A stretch of DNA of 6,856 bases from Pseudomonadota bacterium (GCA_021807465.1 JAKBCX010000084.1:1-6856), one strand, 5' to 3'. Positions 1-6,766 are shown, counted from the stretch's first letter. Numbers and translations: made by a program. Notes: a model not told the origin generated them from the sequence alone.

Positions 1-928
1 CCGCTATGCCGGAATGCTCGATGGACGAGAACCCGAAAAACCGCCGCGCATCGCGCCGCCGCATGAATGAGAAACCCGCCAGAAACAGCGAAGCCAGCCC
101 CAGCACCAGCAAAAACGGCCCGGGCGCCATCGCCGCACCGCCCGCCGCCACATTCACCTGCAGCAAATGCCGGAACCGCAAAATGGCAATCAACGCCAGA
201 TTCAGCAGCGGGCCAGAAAGTGCCGCAGTCAGCGGCGCCGGGCCTTCCGCATAGGCATCGGGCAGCCAGCCATGCAGCGGCACCAAAGCCGCCTTGGTGC
301 CGTACCCGAACAAAATAAACACAAACGCCAGAGTTAGCAGCGACCCATCCATCTTCGCCGCATGGGCCGAAAGTGCCGCAAAACTCATGGCCGGAAAACC
401 CGGCCCCAAAGCAGGTTGCGCGGCCAGATAGACCAGCATGGTGCCAAACAGCGCCAAACCAATCCCCACACCGCCGAGGATAAAATATTTCCACGCCGCC
501 TCCAGCGCCGAGGCCGTGCGCGGCAGGCTCACCGCCAGCGTGGCGGCAATGGTGGCACCTTCCACCGCCGCCCAAAGCAGCCCGATATTATCGGCATACA
601 ACCCCAGCAGCACAGCCCCCAGCACCACTTGGCACAGCGCATGGTAAAGCCGCCACAGCACGGGGCGCAGCCGCGCCTCTGCCTCGCGCACATACGCTAC
701 ATTAGCCAGCGCGGTGGTCAACGCGATAAACCCGGTAAGCGCCCCAAACAGCAGCCCCAGCCCATCGGCATGAATCAGCCCATGCCCAGGTGCCGCAAAC
801 GCCGCGAGCGTGAGCAGAAACACCACAAAGCTCAGCCCCGCATTGGCAATAGCCCCCACGCGCGGCGTGCCCCACAACCCCAGCGCCATCGCGCCCGCAA
901 ACGGCAGGAAAATGGGCAGCAGAATCAT
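1..928 (-). CDS. hyfF: HyfF-like proton-translocating subunit of hydrogenase-4-type complex (partial, N-terminal 309 residues)
   Basis: Membrane subunit of the NuoL/M/N antiporter family, expected to move protons in the membrane arm of a hydrogenase-4-like complex. I read it by hand from the ATG at 928; it stays open to the left edge, so only 309 residues are present of roughly 520 expected. Hydrophobic segments fill it from residue 2 onward. Family marks, by comparison with remembered E. coli HyfF, are LLWAAVEGATIAATL (118-132) with the membrane glutamate E123, LEAAWKYFILGG (142-153), GYGTKAALVPLHGWLPDAY (208-226) with lysine K212, and RRFFGFSSIEHSGIA (295-309), equivalent to RLLAYSSVENMG. 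Its ATG overlaps the hyfE stop by four bases (ATGA), implying coupled translation. The C-terminal half, including the last helices, lies outside the window. Family assignment is firm; whether it pumps ions is inferred from the family. Confidence 0.9.
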   Translation of the reverse strand, partial: MILLPIFLPFAGAMALGLWGTPRVGAIANAGLSFVVFLLTLAAFAAPGHGLIHADGLGLLFGALTGFIALTTALANVAYVREAEARLRPVLWRLYHALCQVVLGAVLLGLYADNIGLLWAAVEGATIAATLAVSLPRTASALEAAWKYFILGGVGIGLALFGTMLVYLAAQPALGPGFPAMSFAALSAHAAKMDGSLLTLAFVFILFGYGTKAALVPLHGWLPDAYAEGPAPLTAALSGPLLNLALIAILRFRHLLQVNVAAGGAAMAPGPFLLVLGLASLFLAGFSFMRRRDARRFFGFSSIEHSGIA

Positions 929-1584
929 CGCCCGCGCCTCTCAATCGCCTCTATGCCGGTCACATCCAGCGTGTCGAAATGCTCCCTGATGCGCAGCAGG
1001 AACACCCCCACCACCAGAAACGCCAGCAGCACCAGCAGCGCCACGGAAAACTCCGCCACAAACGGCATGCCCGGCATCCCGATCGCCGCCAGCACCAGCC
1101 CGTTCTCGGTAGAGAGAAACCCGATAATCTGCGCCAGCGCCGAACGCCTGCTCACCATCACCAGCAACCCCAGCAGCACTACTGAGAGCGCAATGGCCAG
1201 ATCCTCACGCGTGAGCGAAACAGCGCGCATCGTGCTCGGCAGCACCACCAGCACCGCAATGCCAATCAGCCCAACACCCAAAATCAGAGACAGCGCCATC
1301 CCCATCGCGCTATCCACCGCGCGGCGCAGGTTAAAGCGCAGCACAATCTGGCGCAGCCCGTAAGGCAGCAGCAGCCCCTTCAGCGCCAGCGTGATAATAC
1401 CGGTGAGATATAAATTAAGCTCATGCTGCGCCCAGCCTTGCCAGAAGGCGGCCGCCGCCAGCACGCAGGCCTGCATCTGGTACAGCGTAATCATTGCCGC
1501 CAGCCGCCGTTGCGAGAGCAGCAGAAACGCGCAAAGCAGCACAATGCCGCCCATGAGATGCGCGAGCGAAAACGTCAGGCTCAT
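925..1584 (-). CDS. hyfE: HyfE-like membrane subunit of hydrogenase-4-type complex
   Basis: Small integral membrane protein of 219 residues, close to the usual 216 or so for HyfE, part of the membrane arm of the complex and distantly NuoK-like. About six to seven hydrophobic segments can be seen, at roughly residues 5-24, 29-50, 57-76, 96-117, 127-145, 150-170 and 178-198. Recognisable stretches are LYLTGIITLALKGLLLPYGL (58-77), with a lysine at 69 inside a membrane segment, and IIGFLSTENGLVLAAIG (153-169), matching IFGYCLMENG of E. coli HyfE with the conserved glutamate (E160) and asparagine. The C-terminal tail FDTLDVTGIEAI (203-214) matches the HyfE ending TLDVNNLTAL. The ATG overlaps the hyfC stop by four bases and its own stop overlaps hyfF by four, so it sits inside a coupled operon. 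No hyfD lies between hyfC and hyfE. Confidence 0.9.
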   Translation of the reverse strand: MSLTFSLAHLMGGIVLLCAFLLLSQRRLAAMITLYQMQACVLAAAAFWQGWAQHELNLYLTGIITLALKGLLLPYGLRQIVLRFNLRRAVDSAMGMALSLILGVGLIGIAVLVVLPSTMRAVSLTREDLAIALSVVLLGLLVMVSRRSALAQIIGFLSTENGLVLAAIGMPGMPFVAEFSVALLVLLAFLVVGVFLLRIREHFDTLDVTGIEAIERRGR

Positions 1585-2543
1585 GAGCCGATCCTCGCCG
1601 CGACAAACAAAAACACGCTGGCCAGAAACCCAAGCAGCATCGCCGCCCCCAGAAATTCCGGCACACGGAACACGCGCATCTTGGCCGTGGACACCTCAAA
1701 CAGCGGCAACACCACCGCCATCGCGCCAATCTTCAACACCCACAGCAGCAGCCCGCCAGGCCAGGAGAGCACATCCCCCGCCTGCCCCAGCCCAAAGGGG
1801 ATGAAAATCGCGCCGATCAAATTCATCCACAGCAGCAGCCGCAGCATGGCGGCATATTCAAACAGCAGCAGAAACCGCCCGGAATATTCCAGCAGCATCG
1901 CCTCATGCACCATGGCCAGTTCCAGATGCCCGGACGGGTTATCGGTGGGAATCCGCCCCGTCTCCGTCAGCGCCACCGCCAGCAAAGCGGCCAGCGCAAA
2001 GCCAAGCGAAACGGAAATGCCGATATGCTGCGTGGCAAATGCCACGGCAATGCCATCCACCGTGGCCCCATGCGCCAACAGCACAAAACACAGCAGTGCC
2101 ACCAGCAGCGCGGCCTCGGCGAAGATGGAAAACAAAACCTCGCGCCCCGCCCCCGCGCCGCCAAAGCCAAACCCCGTTTCCATGCCGCCCAGCATGGTGG
2201 CGGCACGGGCAATGGCAAACAGCCCGATCAGCGTAATAAAATCACCCAAAGGCGCCGTGAGCATACCCGTGCAGAACGAAGGCACCAGCAGCACCGCAAC
2301 GGCCGTGGCCAAAAAACACGCCACCGGCCAAAGCGCGAATAATTCCGTCGCCGTCTCTGGCACCAGCGTGGATTTGCGCAACAATTTATACAGTTGAAAA
2401 TAAGGCTGCCACACAGGCGCCCCGCGCCGCCCCAGCGCCCAGGCGCGGATTTTAGCCACCACGCCCGCCACCAAAGGTGCTGCGGCAAACACCAAGGCCG
2501 CATGCAGCAATGTGGCAATCAGGCCAAGGGCAAATCCCAGCAT
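1581..2543 (-). CDS. hyfC: HyfC/HycD-like (NuoH-type) membrane subunit of hydrogenase-4-type complex
   Basis: Equivalent of complex I NuoH: the membrane subunit that links the soluble catalytic part to the proton-pumping subunits. I use the ATG at 2543, giving 320 residues against about 322 for E. coli HyfC; the A of that ATG is the last base of the hyfB stop (TAATG). The reading frame is open further upstream to 2840, but that would overlap hyfB by nearly 300 bases and add a non-hydrophobic Arg/Ala-rich leader. Motifs: GRRGAPVWQPYFQLYKLLRK (38-57), the conserved cytoplasmic loop after the first helix; GAGREVLFSIFAEAAL (131-146) with E135 and E143; and TGRIPTDNPSGHLELAMVHE (195-214) followed by AMLLEYSGR, rich in the conserved acidic residues (E208, E214, E219) expected near the interface with the catalytic subunits. 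About eight membrane segments. It is followed directly by hyfE. Confidence 0.92.
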   Translation of the reverse strand: MLGFALGLIATLLHAALVFAAAPLVAGVVAKIRAWALGRRGAPVWQPYFQLYKLLRKSTLVPETATELFALWPVACFLATAVAVLLVPSFCTGMLTAPLGDFITLIGLFAIARAATMLGGMETGFGFGGAGAGREVLFSIFAEAALLVALLCFVLLAHGATVDGIAVAFATQHIGISVSLGFALAALLAVALTETGRIPTDNPSGHLELAMVHEAMLLEYSGRFLLLFEYAAMLRLLLWMNLIGAIFIPFGLGQAGDVLSWPGGLLLWVLKIGAMAVVLPLFEVSTAKMRVFRVPEFLGAAMLLGFLASVFLFVAARIGS

Positions 2544-4207
2544 TAGCCGCCCTCCCCCAGCCCCAGTGCCAGCAGAAACACCACCAGGGCGCCAAACACA
2601 AAGGCCAGGCGCTCGCGTATGGTGGCGCGGCGTATGCGCTCGGCCACGCGCACAAAACGCCCATGCAACCGCAGCAGCGGCGCCACCAGCCATATTTCCG
2701 TGGGGTCCGCCATATCCCGCGCCAGCACGCCGCGCCCTATGGCCCGCGCCACAGGCTCGGCCAGGCCGGTGGCACTGGGCTGGGTGGCGGGGTCGCCAAA
2801 AGGCAGCCAGGGCGGCGGCGCGCCAAACCCGCCATTCCACCCCGCCACCTCACGCGTGCCCCGTACGCCCCAGCGCTGCAGCACAAACCCAAGCGCCGCG
2901 GCCGCCAAAAACGCCAGCAAAACCAGAGAAAGCGGCGCATAAGCCAAAGGCGGCAGCGCGGCCTGCGGCGCCAGCAGCAGGAAAACCGGCGTCATCGTGC
3001 CCAGCACCAGCCCTGGCAGCAGTGCCACGGGCAGCATCAGCACCGCCAGCCCCCCCATGGCCCAAAGCGTGGCGCCGCGAATATCGTCAGCCGCCGCCGC
3101 TTGCAGGCTGCGCGGCCGGCCCAAAAACCCCATGCCGAATAACCGCACCGCCGCCCCCAGCGCCAAGGCCGCGCCCAGCCCCAGAATGGCCAAAGCCGCG
3201 GTAAAAAACAGCCGCGCCAGAATCCCGCCCGTGGCGGCTGCGCCAATCACCGCATGCAGCAGCAAAAATTCCGGCGCGAAGCCCGGCCCCAGCGGCAGCG
3301 CCGCCATGCAAGCCGCGCCCAGCAGCATCAACCCGCCCAAACGCGGCATGCCGCGCACCAGCCCGCCCAGCCAGTTGAGCGATGCCGTGCCCACAGCGCG
3401 CTTCACCTCGCCCGCGCCCAGAAACAGCAGCGGCTTGAACAGCGCATGGGCCACCACGCATAACAAAGCTGCCTGCAACCCCAGCCCTTCCAGCGTTTCA
3501 TCGCCCATCGCCTTGGCCCGCAGCGCCACACCTAGCCCCACCGCAATCAGCCCCACATGCTCAACAGTGGAACAAGCCAGCACGGTCTTCAGCTCCACCT
3601 CCAGCATGGCCCGCAACGCGCCAATAAGCACCGAGGCCAGCCCCGCCGCGATAAGCACCACCCCCCACCAGGGTTGCGCCGCCGGGGCTAGAATAATGAA
3701 GGCGTAACGGATGAGCACATAAAGCGCCACCTTCACCATGCCGCCGGACATAAGCGCGGAAACCCCGGCGGGCGGCGCCGGGTGCGCCTTGGGCAGCCAG
3801 GCATGCAGCGGCGCCAGCCCCGCCTTGGCCCCGGTGCCGAGCAGAATCAGCACGAATGCCACGGAGCTGGCCGGCAGAAACACCGCCGGAATCAAGCAGG
3901 CGCCGGAAAATATCGCCATGGTCACATAAAACGTGGCGGGCCGCTCATCGCCGCGCAACACCAGCAGCCACGAGGCCGCGCTCATCAGCTCAAACCCGAA
4001 GATGAGCGTGAACGCATCTCCCGCCAGCAGCGCCAGCGCCATGCCCAGCACAAATACCCAGAAGGTGACCGAGCCGCGCATGCCGGCCACCGCGCTGGCC
4101 ACCACTTGAGGCAGCAAAATACCCAGAAACAGCCAAGAGAGCGCATCGGGCTGCAAATGCATCCCCTGCCCTGGCAAGCCCACCATCAGCGCCAAATGAG
4201 TATCCAC
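2543..4207 (-). CDS. hyfB: HyfB-like (NuoL/NuoM-type) proton-translocating subunit, N-terminally short
   Basis: Large antiporter-like membrane subunit of the hydrogenase-4-type complex. Key features: LIFGFELMSAASWLLVL (68-84) with membrane glutamate E73; GTGAKAGLAPLHAWLPKAHP (124-143) with K128; SALMSGGMVKVALYVLIRY (150-168) with K159; STVEHVGLIAVGLG (213-226); and HALFKPLLFLGAGEVKRAVG (254-273). A soluble stretch at about 446-530, including REVAGWNGGFGAPP, precedes a final hydrophobic helix (532-550), as in HyfB. At 554 residues it is well short of the roughly 670 of E. coli HyfB. The protein begins at the loop before helix 3 of that protein (LQPDALSWLF against LRMDSLSAFM), so about 70 N-terminal residues are absent, and the rest of the shortfall is spread through the second half. 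The start is GTG at 4207 with an in-frame TAG only nine bases upstream, so no longer start exists. ATG codons at residues 8 and 16 are alternatives. The gene follows the EthD-like gene by 32 bases. Confidence 0.88.
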   Translation of the reverse strand: MDTHLALMVGLPGQGMHLQPDALSWLFLGILLPQVVASAVAGMRGSVTFWVFVLGMALALLAGDAFTLIFGFELMSAASWLLVLRGDERPATFYVTMAIFSGACLIPAVFLPASSVAFVLILLGTGAKAGLAPLHAWLPKAHPAPPAGVSALMSGGMVKVALYVLIRYAFIILAPAAQPWWGVVLIAAGLASVLIGALRAMLEVELKTVLACSTVEHVGLIAVGLGVALRAKAMGDETLEGLGLQAALLCVVAHALFKPLLFLGAGEVKRAVGTASLNWLGGLVRGMPRLGGLMLLGAACMAALPLGPGFAPEFLLLHAVIGAAATGGILARLFFTAALAILGLGAALALGAAVRLFGMGFLGRPRSLQAAAADDIRGATLWAMGGLAVLMLPVALLPGLVLGTMTPVFLLLAPQAALPPLAYAPLSLVLLAFLAAAALGFVLQRWGVRGTREVAGWNGGFGAPPPWLPFGDPATQPSATGLAEPVARAIGRGVLARDMADPTEIWLVAPLLRLHGRFVRVAERIRRATIRERLAFVFGALVVFLLALGLGEGG

Positions 4208-4233
4208 GGGGGCAGGCTAGCACCCCGCCCCCG
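4207..4233 (-). other. G:C-only RNA hairpin abutting the hyfB start codon
   Basis: Seven-base perfect inverted repeat CGGGGGC / GCCCCCG (4207-4213 and 4227-4233) with a 13-base loop, in the short gap between the EthD-like gene and hyfB. On the transcript the last base of the second arm is the first G of the hyfB GTG codon, so folding would mask the start region and the G-rich stretch that might serve as ribosome binding site. No U-run follows it, so it does not look like a terminator. A role in lowering hyfB translation is inference. Confidence 0.45.
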
Positions 4234-4239
4234 GAGTCG

Positions 4240-4620
4240 TCAGCCAACCGCGGAAAGATCAGTCTCGTATTCCACAACCGTGGCAATTTTGAAGGATGAG
4301 CGGTCGAACAAATTCTTCTCATCCTCCACGATGAAATCCGGCATCACCGCGCTGGTGAGGTATGCCAGAAGCCCGTTGAACGCCGCCTCATCCTTGCACC
4401 ACAGCTCGGTAATCACATCAAACGCCATCTCCCCGCCCGGCCCGGTCTCGGGGTGGTTCTGCGGGGTGACGAAGCGGCGGATATAGCGCTGCAAATTGGT
4501 GCTGGACTTGGCCGCGAGCGGCGCATGGCGCGTCTCGTAATAGTCGATGAACGCCTCCATGCTCATGCCTGGCTTGCGCTTCATGAACAGCAGAATCTTA
4601 TGAATTTTCTTATCATTCAT
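4240..4620 (-). CDS. EthD-like small protein (dimeric alpha/beta-barrel fold)
   Basis: Soluble protein of 126 residues resembling the EthD family, small ferredoxin-like proteins that usually dimerise into an alpha/beta barrel. EthD is known from ethyl tert-butyl ether degradation clusters, but most members have no assigned reaction. Visible marks: KILLFMKRKPGMSMEAFIDY (8-27) and YETRHAPLAAK (28-38) with the family's His-x-Pro-Leu pattern (H32, P34, L35); FDVITELWCKDEAAF (67-81); and IVEDEKNLFDRSSF (98-111), the acidic segment near the C-terminus. No signal peptide or membrane segment. I take the ATG at 4620, preceded by AAGGGAAACGGGAC as a fair Shine-Dalgarno. A longer frame from 4746 would run through the mdh terminator and adds a non-homologous leader. 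It is the first gene after the terminator and lies 32 bases before hyfB, so it may head the hyf transcript. Its function there is unknown. Confidence 0.8.
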   Translation of the reverse strand: MNDKKIHKILLFMKRKPGMSMEAFIDYYETRHAPLAAKSSTNLQRYIRRFVTPQNHPETGPGGEMAFDVITELWCKDEAAFNGLLAYLTSAVMPDFIVEDEKNLFDRSSFKIATVVEYETDLSAVG

Positions 4621-4677
4621 GTCCCGTTTCCCTTGCTTTGCACTGCTTTGACCGGGCCAAGCCGCGCTTGTCCAGCC

Positions 4678-4718
4678 ACAAAAACAAAGGGCCATTCCCA
4701 TGCACGGGAATGGCCCTT
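4678..4718 (-). terminator. Rho-independent terminator after mdh
   Basis: A perfect 13-bp stem, AAGGGCCATTCCC (4687-4699) paired with GGGAATGGCCCTT (4706-4718), has a six-base loop. On the minus strand it runs into the U-rich tract TGTTTTTGT (4686-4678). It starts 35 bases after the mdh stop. The plus-strand side is not U-rich, so it works in the mdh direction only. A smaller G5/C5 hairpin (4728-4741) sits between it and the mdh stop. It separates mdh from the EthD-hyf unit, which therefore probably has its own start of transcription. Confidence 0.88.
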
Positions 4719-4753
4719 GTGTAACCCGGGGGTCTACCCCCCTCAACCATGCC

Positions 4754-5734
4754 TTAGCCCAGCAGCCCGGCCACGGCCTCTTTCTCTTCCAGCAGCTCGT
4801 TCAGCGTGTGCTGAATGCGGCCCTTGGAGAACTCGTCCATGGCAATGCCTTCCACGCGCTTATACTTGCCGCCCTCGGTGGTCACGGGCACGCCGAACAT
4901 CACATCCTCGGGGATGCCATAGGAGCCATCGGAGGGAATGCCCATCGAAACCCAGCGCCCGTTGGAGCCAAGCACCCAATCGCGCACATGGTCGATGGCG
5001 GCATTGGCGGCGGAAGCGGCGGAAGACAGCCCGCGCGCCTCGATAATGGCAGCGCCACGCTTGCCCACGGCGGAGAGGTAGGTGTCACGATACCAGGTCT
5101 CGTCGTTAATCACTTCCGGCATCGGCTTACCGTTGGCGGTGGCGTTGCGGTAATCGGCATACATGGTGGGGGAGTGGTTGCCCCACACGGCCACCTTCTC
5201 GATATCCTTCACCGCCACGCCGGACTTCTCGGCCAGCATGGAGACGGCGCGGTTATGGTCCAGGCGCAGCATCGCGGTAAAGTTCTCTTTCGGCAGGTCC
5301 GGGGCGGACTTCATGGCGATGTAAGCATTGGTATTGGCCGGGTTGCCCACAACCAGCACCTTCACGTCGCGCTTGGCAACGTCGTTCAGGGCCTTGCCCT
5401 GCACCTTGAATATCTCGGCATTGGCGGCCAGCAGGTCGCGGCGCTCCATGCCGGGGCCGCGCGGGCGCGAGCCGATGAGAATGGCGATGTCCACATCCTT
5501 GAACGCCACGCGCGGGTCATCGGTGGGCACAATGCCGGCCAGCAGCGGGAAGGCGCAGTCATTGAGTTCCATGATAACGCCGGCCAGCGCCTTCTGCGCC
5601 TGCGGCAGGTCCAGCAGGTTGAGGATGACCGGCTGGTCTTTCCCCAGAAGGTCGCCATTGGCGATACGGAAGAGGATGGCGTAGCCAATCTGGCCAGCCG
5701 CACCGGTTACGGCAACGCGCACGGGGGTCTTCAT
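4754..5734 (-). CDS. mdh: NAD-dependent malate dehydrogenase
   Basis: Cytoplasmic enzyme of the citric acid cycle that interconverts malate and oxaloacetate with NAD. The 326 residues match the usual length of the Thermus/cytosolic-like subgroup (type 2), not the LDH-like form common in many Alphaproteobacteria. Seen in order: nucleotide-binding loop [16 protein letters not shown] (10-25); NLLDL (39-43) with D42 for the adenine ribose; the mobile loop [15 protein letters not shown] (88-102) supplying substrate arginines R92 and R98; [11 protein letters not shown] (129-139); RLDHNRA (157-163) with D159 and R162; and [12 protein letters not shown] (183-194) with catalytic H187. All expected active-site residues are present. 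The ATG at 5734 is preceded by AAGGGAG at 8 bases, a good ribosome binding site. Codons are the restricted kind of a well-expressed gene (mostly AAG, GGC, ACC), unlike the GGG- and GCG-rich hyf genes. A terminator follows. Confidence 0.96.
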   Translation of the reverse strand: MKTPVRVAVTGAAGQIGYAILFRIANGDLLGKDQPVILNLLDLPQAQKALAGVIMELNDCAFPLLAGIVPTDDPRVAFKDVDIAILIGSRPRGPGMERRDLLAANAEIFKVQGKALNDVAKRDVKVLVVGNPANTNAYIAMKSAPDLPKENFTAMLRLDHNRAVSMLAEKSGVAVKDIEKVAVWGNHSPTMYADYRNATANGKPMPEVINDETWYRDTYLSAVGKRGAAIIEARGLSSAASAANAAIDHVRDWVLGSNGRWVSMGIPSDGSYGIPEDVMFGVPVTTEGGKYKRVEGIAMDEFSKGRIQHTLNELLEEKEAVAGLLG

Positions 5735-5763
5735 GTGTCAGTCTCCCTTGAGTGGACTGGCCT

Positions 5764-5791
5764 CCCTTAAGACTTCAGAACCACAGGTCAA
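5764..5791 (-). promoter_or_regulatory. mdh: Candidate mdh promoter
   Basis: In the 64-base gap between the lipid kinase and mdh, the minus strand has TTGACC (5791-5786), a near-perfect -35 element. It is followed after 16 bases by TAAGGG (5769-5764), which is a poor -10 element. This would let mdh be transcribed separately from the lipid kinase. The weak -10 makes it only a candidate. Confidence 0.3.
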
Positions 5792-5798
5792 CCCCTGC

Positions 5799-6668
5799 TC
5801 ACCCCACGATCAGCGAAATCGGCGCCGCGGCGTCACATGCCTCGAACGGCGTGCCCGCGATGGTGTCCCCATCGGCCTGGGCGGGTATCTGCCCGGCGCC
5901 TTCAAACCCCACATGCCGCGCGGCCAGCAGCCGCACGCCGGGGCAGCGCGGCAGCAGCCCCAGCGGCAGCGCCGCCCCCGCGCGCAGCGCCGGCAGCGTG
6001 CCCGGCTGCTCAAACAAAGCCACCTGAAACCCCGGCGCCTCGGGCCTGGCCTGCGGCGCCAGCATATACGGCCCGCCATAAAGCCGCCCCTTGCTCACCA
6101 CCACGCTCGCTGCCTCATGCGGTACGCCATCTATGTTCACCCGCACACAGGGGAACCCGTAAGCCATACTCTCCCACAGCGACTGCCAGACATACGCCCC
6201 GCGCCCGATGGCACGCTTGAGCAGCGGCTGAATCCCCTGCACCACCGCCCCGTCAAACCCCAGCCCTAGCATCTGCACAAAAAGCTGCTCGCGCCCATTC
6301 ACCCGCGCCAGCCCCGGCCAGAGCGGACGTGTGCGCTTATAAGCCAGCGCGCTGGCAATGCCGCGCGGGCTGGTGGAAAGCCCGTATTCCTTGGCCAGCA
6401 CATTAGCCGTGCCCAGCGGAATCACCCCCATGGCGGTGTGCGAGCCAATTAGCCCGTTCGCTACCTCGGCAATGGTGCCATCACCACCCGCCGCCACCAC
6501 CATCATCTCGCCCGAAGCCGCGCCCTCGCGCGCCAGCAGCGTTGCATGGCCGGCATGCTGCGTCTCGGCCACCTCCACCTTCACCCCATTCTCCACCAGC
6601 AGGTCCAGCACTTTCCACAGTGCCGCCGCGCGCCTGCGCCCTGCCACGGGGTTGAAAACAACCAGCAT
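5799..6668 (-). CDS. Diacylglycerol kinase family lipid kinase
   Basis: Member of the DagK/YegS/sphingosine-kinase-like family, which phosphorylates a lipid such as diacylglycerol with ATP, normally at the inner face of the membrane. The 289 residues match the family's usual 290-310. Motifs: VVFNPVAGRR (3-12), the first nucleotide-binding strand and loop; AAGGDGTIAEVANGL (59-73), with the signature GGDGT at 61-65; GVIPLGTANVLAKEYG (81-96); LGLGFDGAVVQ (134-144); and, in the C-terminal beta-sandwich, SKGRLYGGPYMLAPQA (192-207) and QADGDTIAGTPFEA (264-277), with the catalytic-site acidic residues expected in the DGD. No membrane segment is obvious. The ATG at 6668 has GGAG nine bases upstream. 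The exact lipid substrate cannot be told from sequence. The upstream region has a Pho-box-like repeat array, suggesting control by phosphate supply. It ends 64 bases before mdh, with no terminator seen between them. Confidence 0.9.
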   Translation of the reverse strand: MLVVFNPVAGRRRAAALWKVLDLLVENGVKVEVAETQHAGHATLLAREGAASGEMMVVAAGGDGTIAEVANGLIGSHTAMGVIPLGTANVLAKEYGLSTSPRGIASALAYKRTRPLWPGLARVNGREQLFVQMLGLGFDGAVVQGIQPLLKRAIGRGAYVWQSLWESMAYGFPCVRVNIDGVPHEAASVVVSKGRLYGGPYMLAPQARPEAPGFQVALFEQPGTLPALRAGAALPLGLLPRCPGVRLLAARHVGFEGAGQIPAQADGDTIAGTPFEACDAAAPISLIVG

Positions 6669-6720
6669 TCCGCGAATCTCCGCCCGCTACCTAACAAATT
6701 TCAGCAAAAGCACCCCAGCC

Positions 6721-6760
6721 ATGACGCCGTGATGACATTTTAGTGGCAACAACATGACAT
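6721..6760 (-). promoter_or_regulatory. Pho-box-like array of four 11-bp direct repeats
   Basis: Read on the minus strand towards the lipid kinase, seven-base units start every 11 bases: ATGTCAT (6760-6754), TTGCCAC (6749-6743), ATGTCAT (6738-6732) and GCGTCAT (6727-6721). They are separated by four-base spacers, two of them largely A/T. PhoB-type boxes are direct repeats of a CTGTCAT-like heptamer with four-base spacers and an 11-bp period, so spacing, motif and orientation fit. The last unit ends 52 bases before the start codon. No good -10 element was seen downstream. The binding protein is inferred. Confidence 0.45.
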
Positions 6761-6766
6761 TGTCAT
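6754..6766. promoter_or_regulatory. Inverted repeat, possible operator
   Basis: ATGACA-T-TGTCAT is a perfect 6+1+6 palindrome. It extends to a 19-base near-palindrome (6751-6769) with one mismatched pair. It shares its left half with the first unit of the 11-bp array, so it may be a separate regulator site or only a by-product of that array. Confidence 0.35.

Noticed and set aside
1010..1050. CAGCAGCACCAGCAGC-type triplet repeats, also seen at many other places
   Set aside because: They are the reverse complement of runs of Leu and Val codons (CTG, GTG) in membrane helices, not a true repeat element.
362..1363. Plus-strand open frame of 333 codons opposite hyfE/hyfF
   Set aside because: The translation is Arg/Gln/Pro/His-rich low-complexity with no family resemblance, while the minus strand encodes recognisable Hyf subunits.
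2544..2840. Longer N-terminus for HyfC
   Set aside because: It would overlap hyfB by almost 300 bases and is not hydrophobic like the family start; the ATG at 2543 gives the family length and a TAATG junction.
2477..4486. Several plus-strand open frames opposite hyfB and the EthD-like gene
   Set aside because: Same antisense effect; no motifs, and Ala/Pro/Arg/Gln/Ser-rich composition.
4621..4746. Longer N-terminus for the EthD-like protein
   Set aside because: The extra 42 codons run across the mdh terminator hairpin, and the ATG at 4620 has a fair ribosome site and begins the EthD-like core.
4700..5770. Plus-strand open frame of about 356 codons opposite mdh, His- and Gly-rich
   Set aside because: It lies wholly antisense to a clear mdh with all catalytic residues; long antisense frames are common opposite GC-rich genes with restricted codon use.
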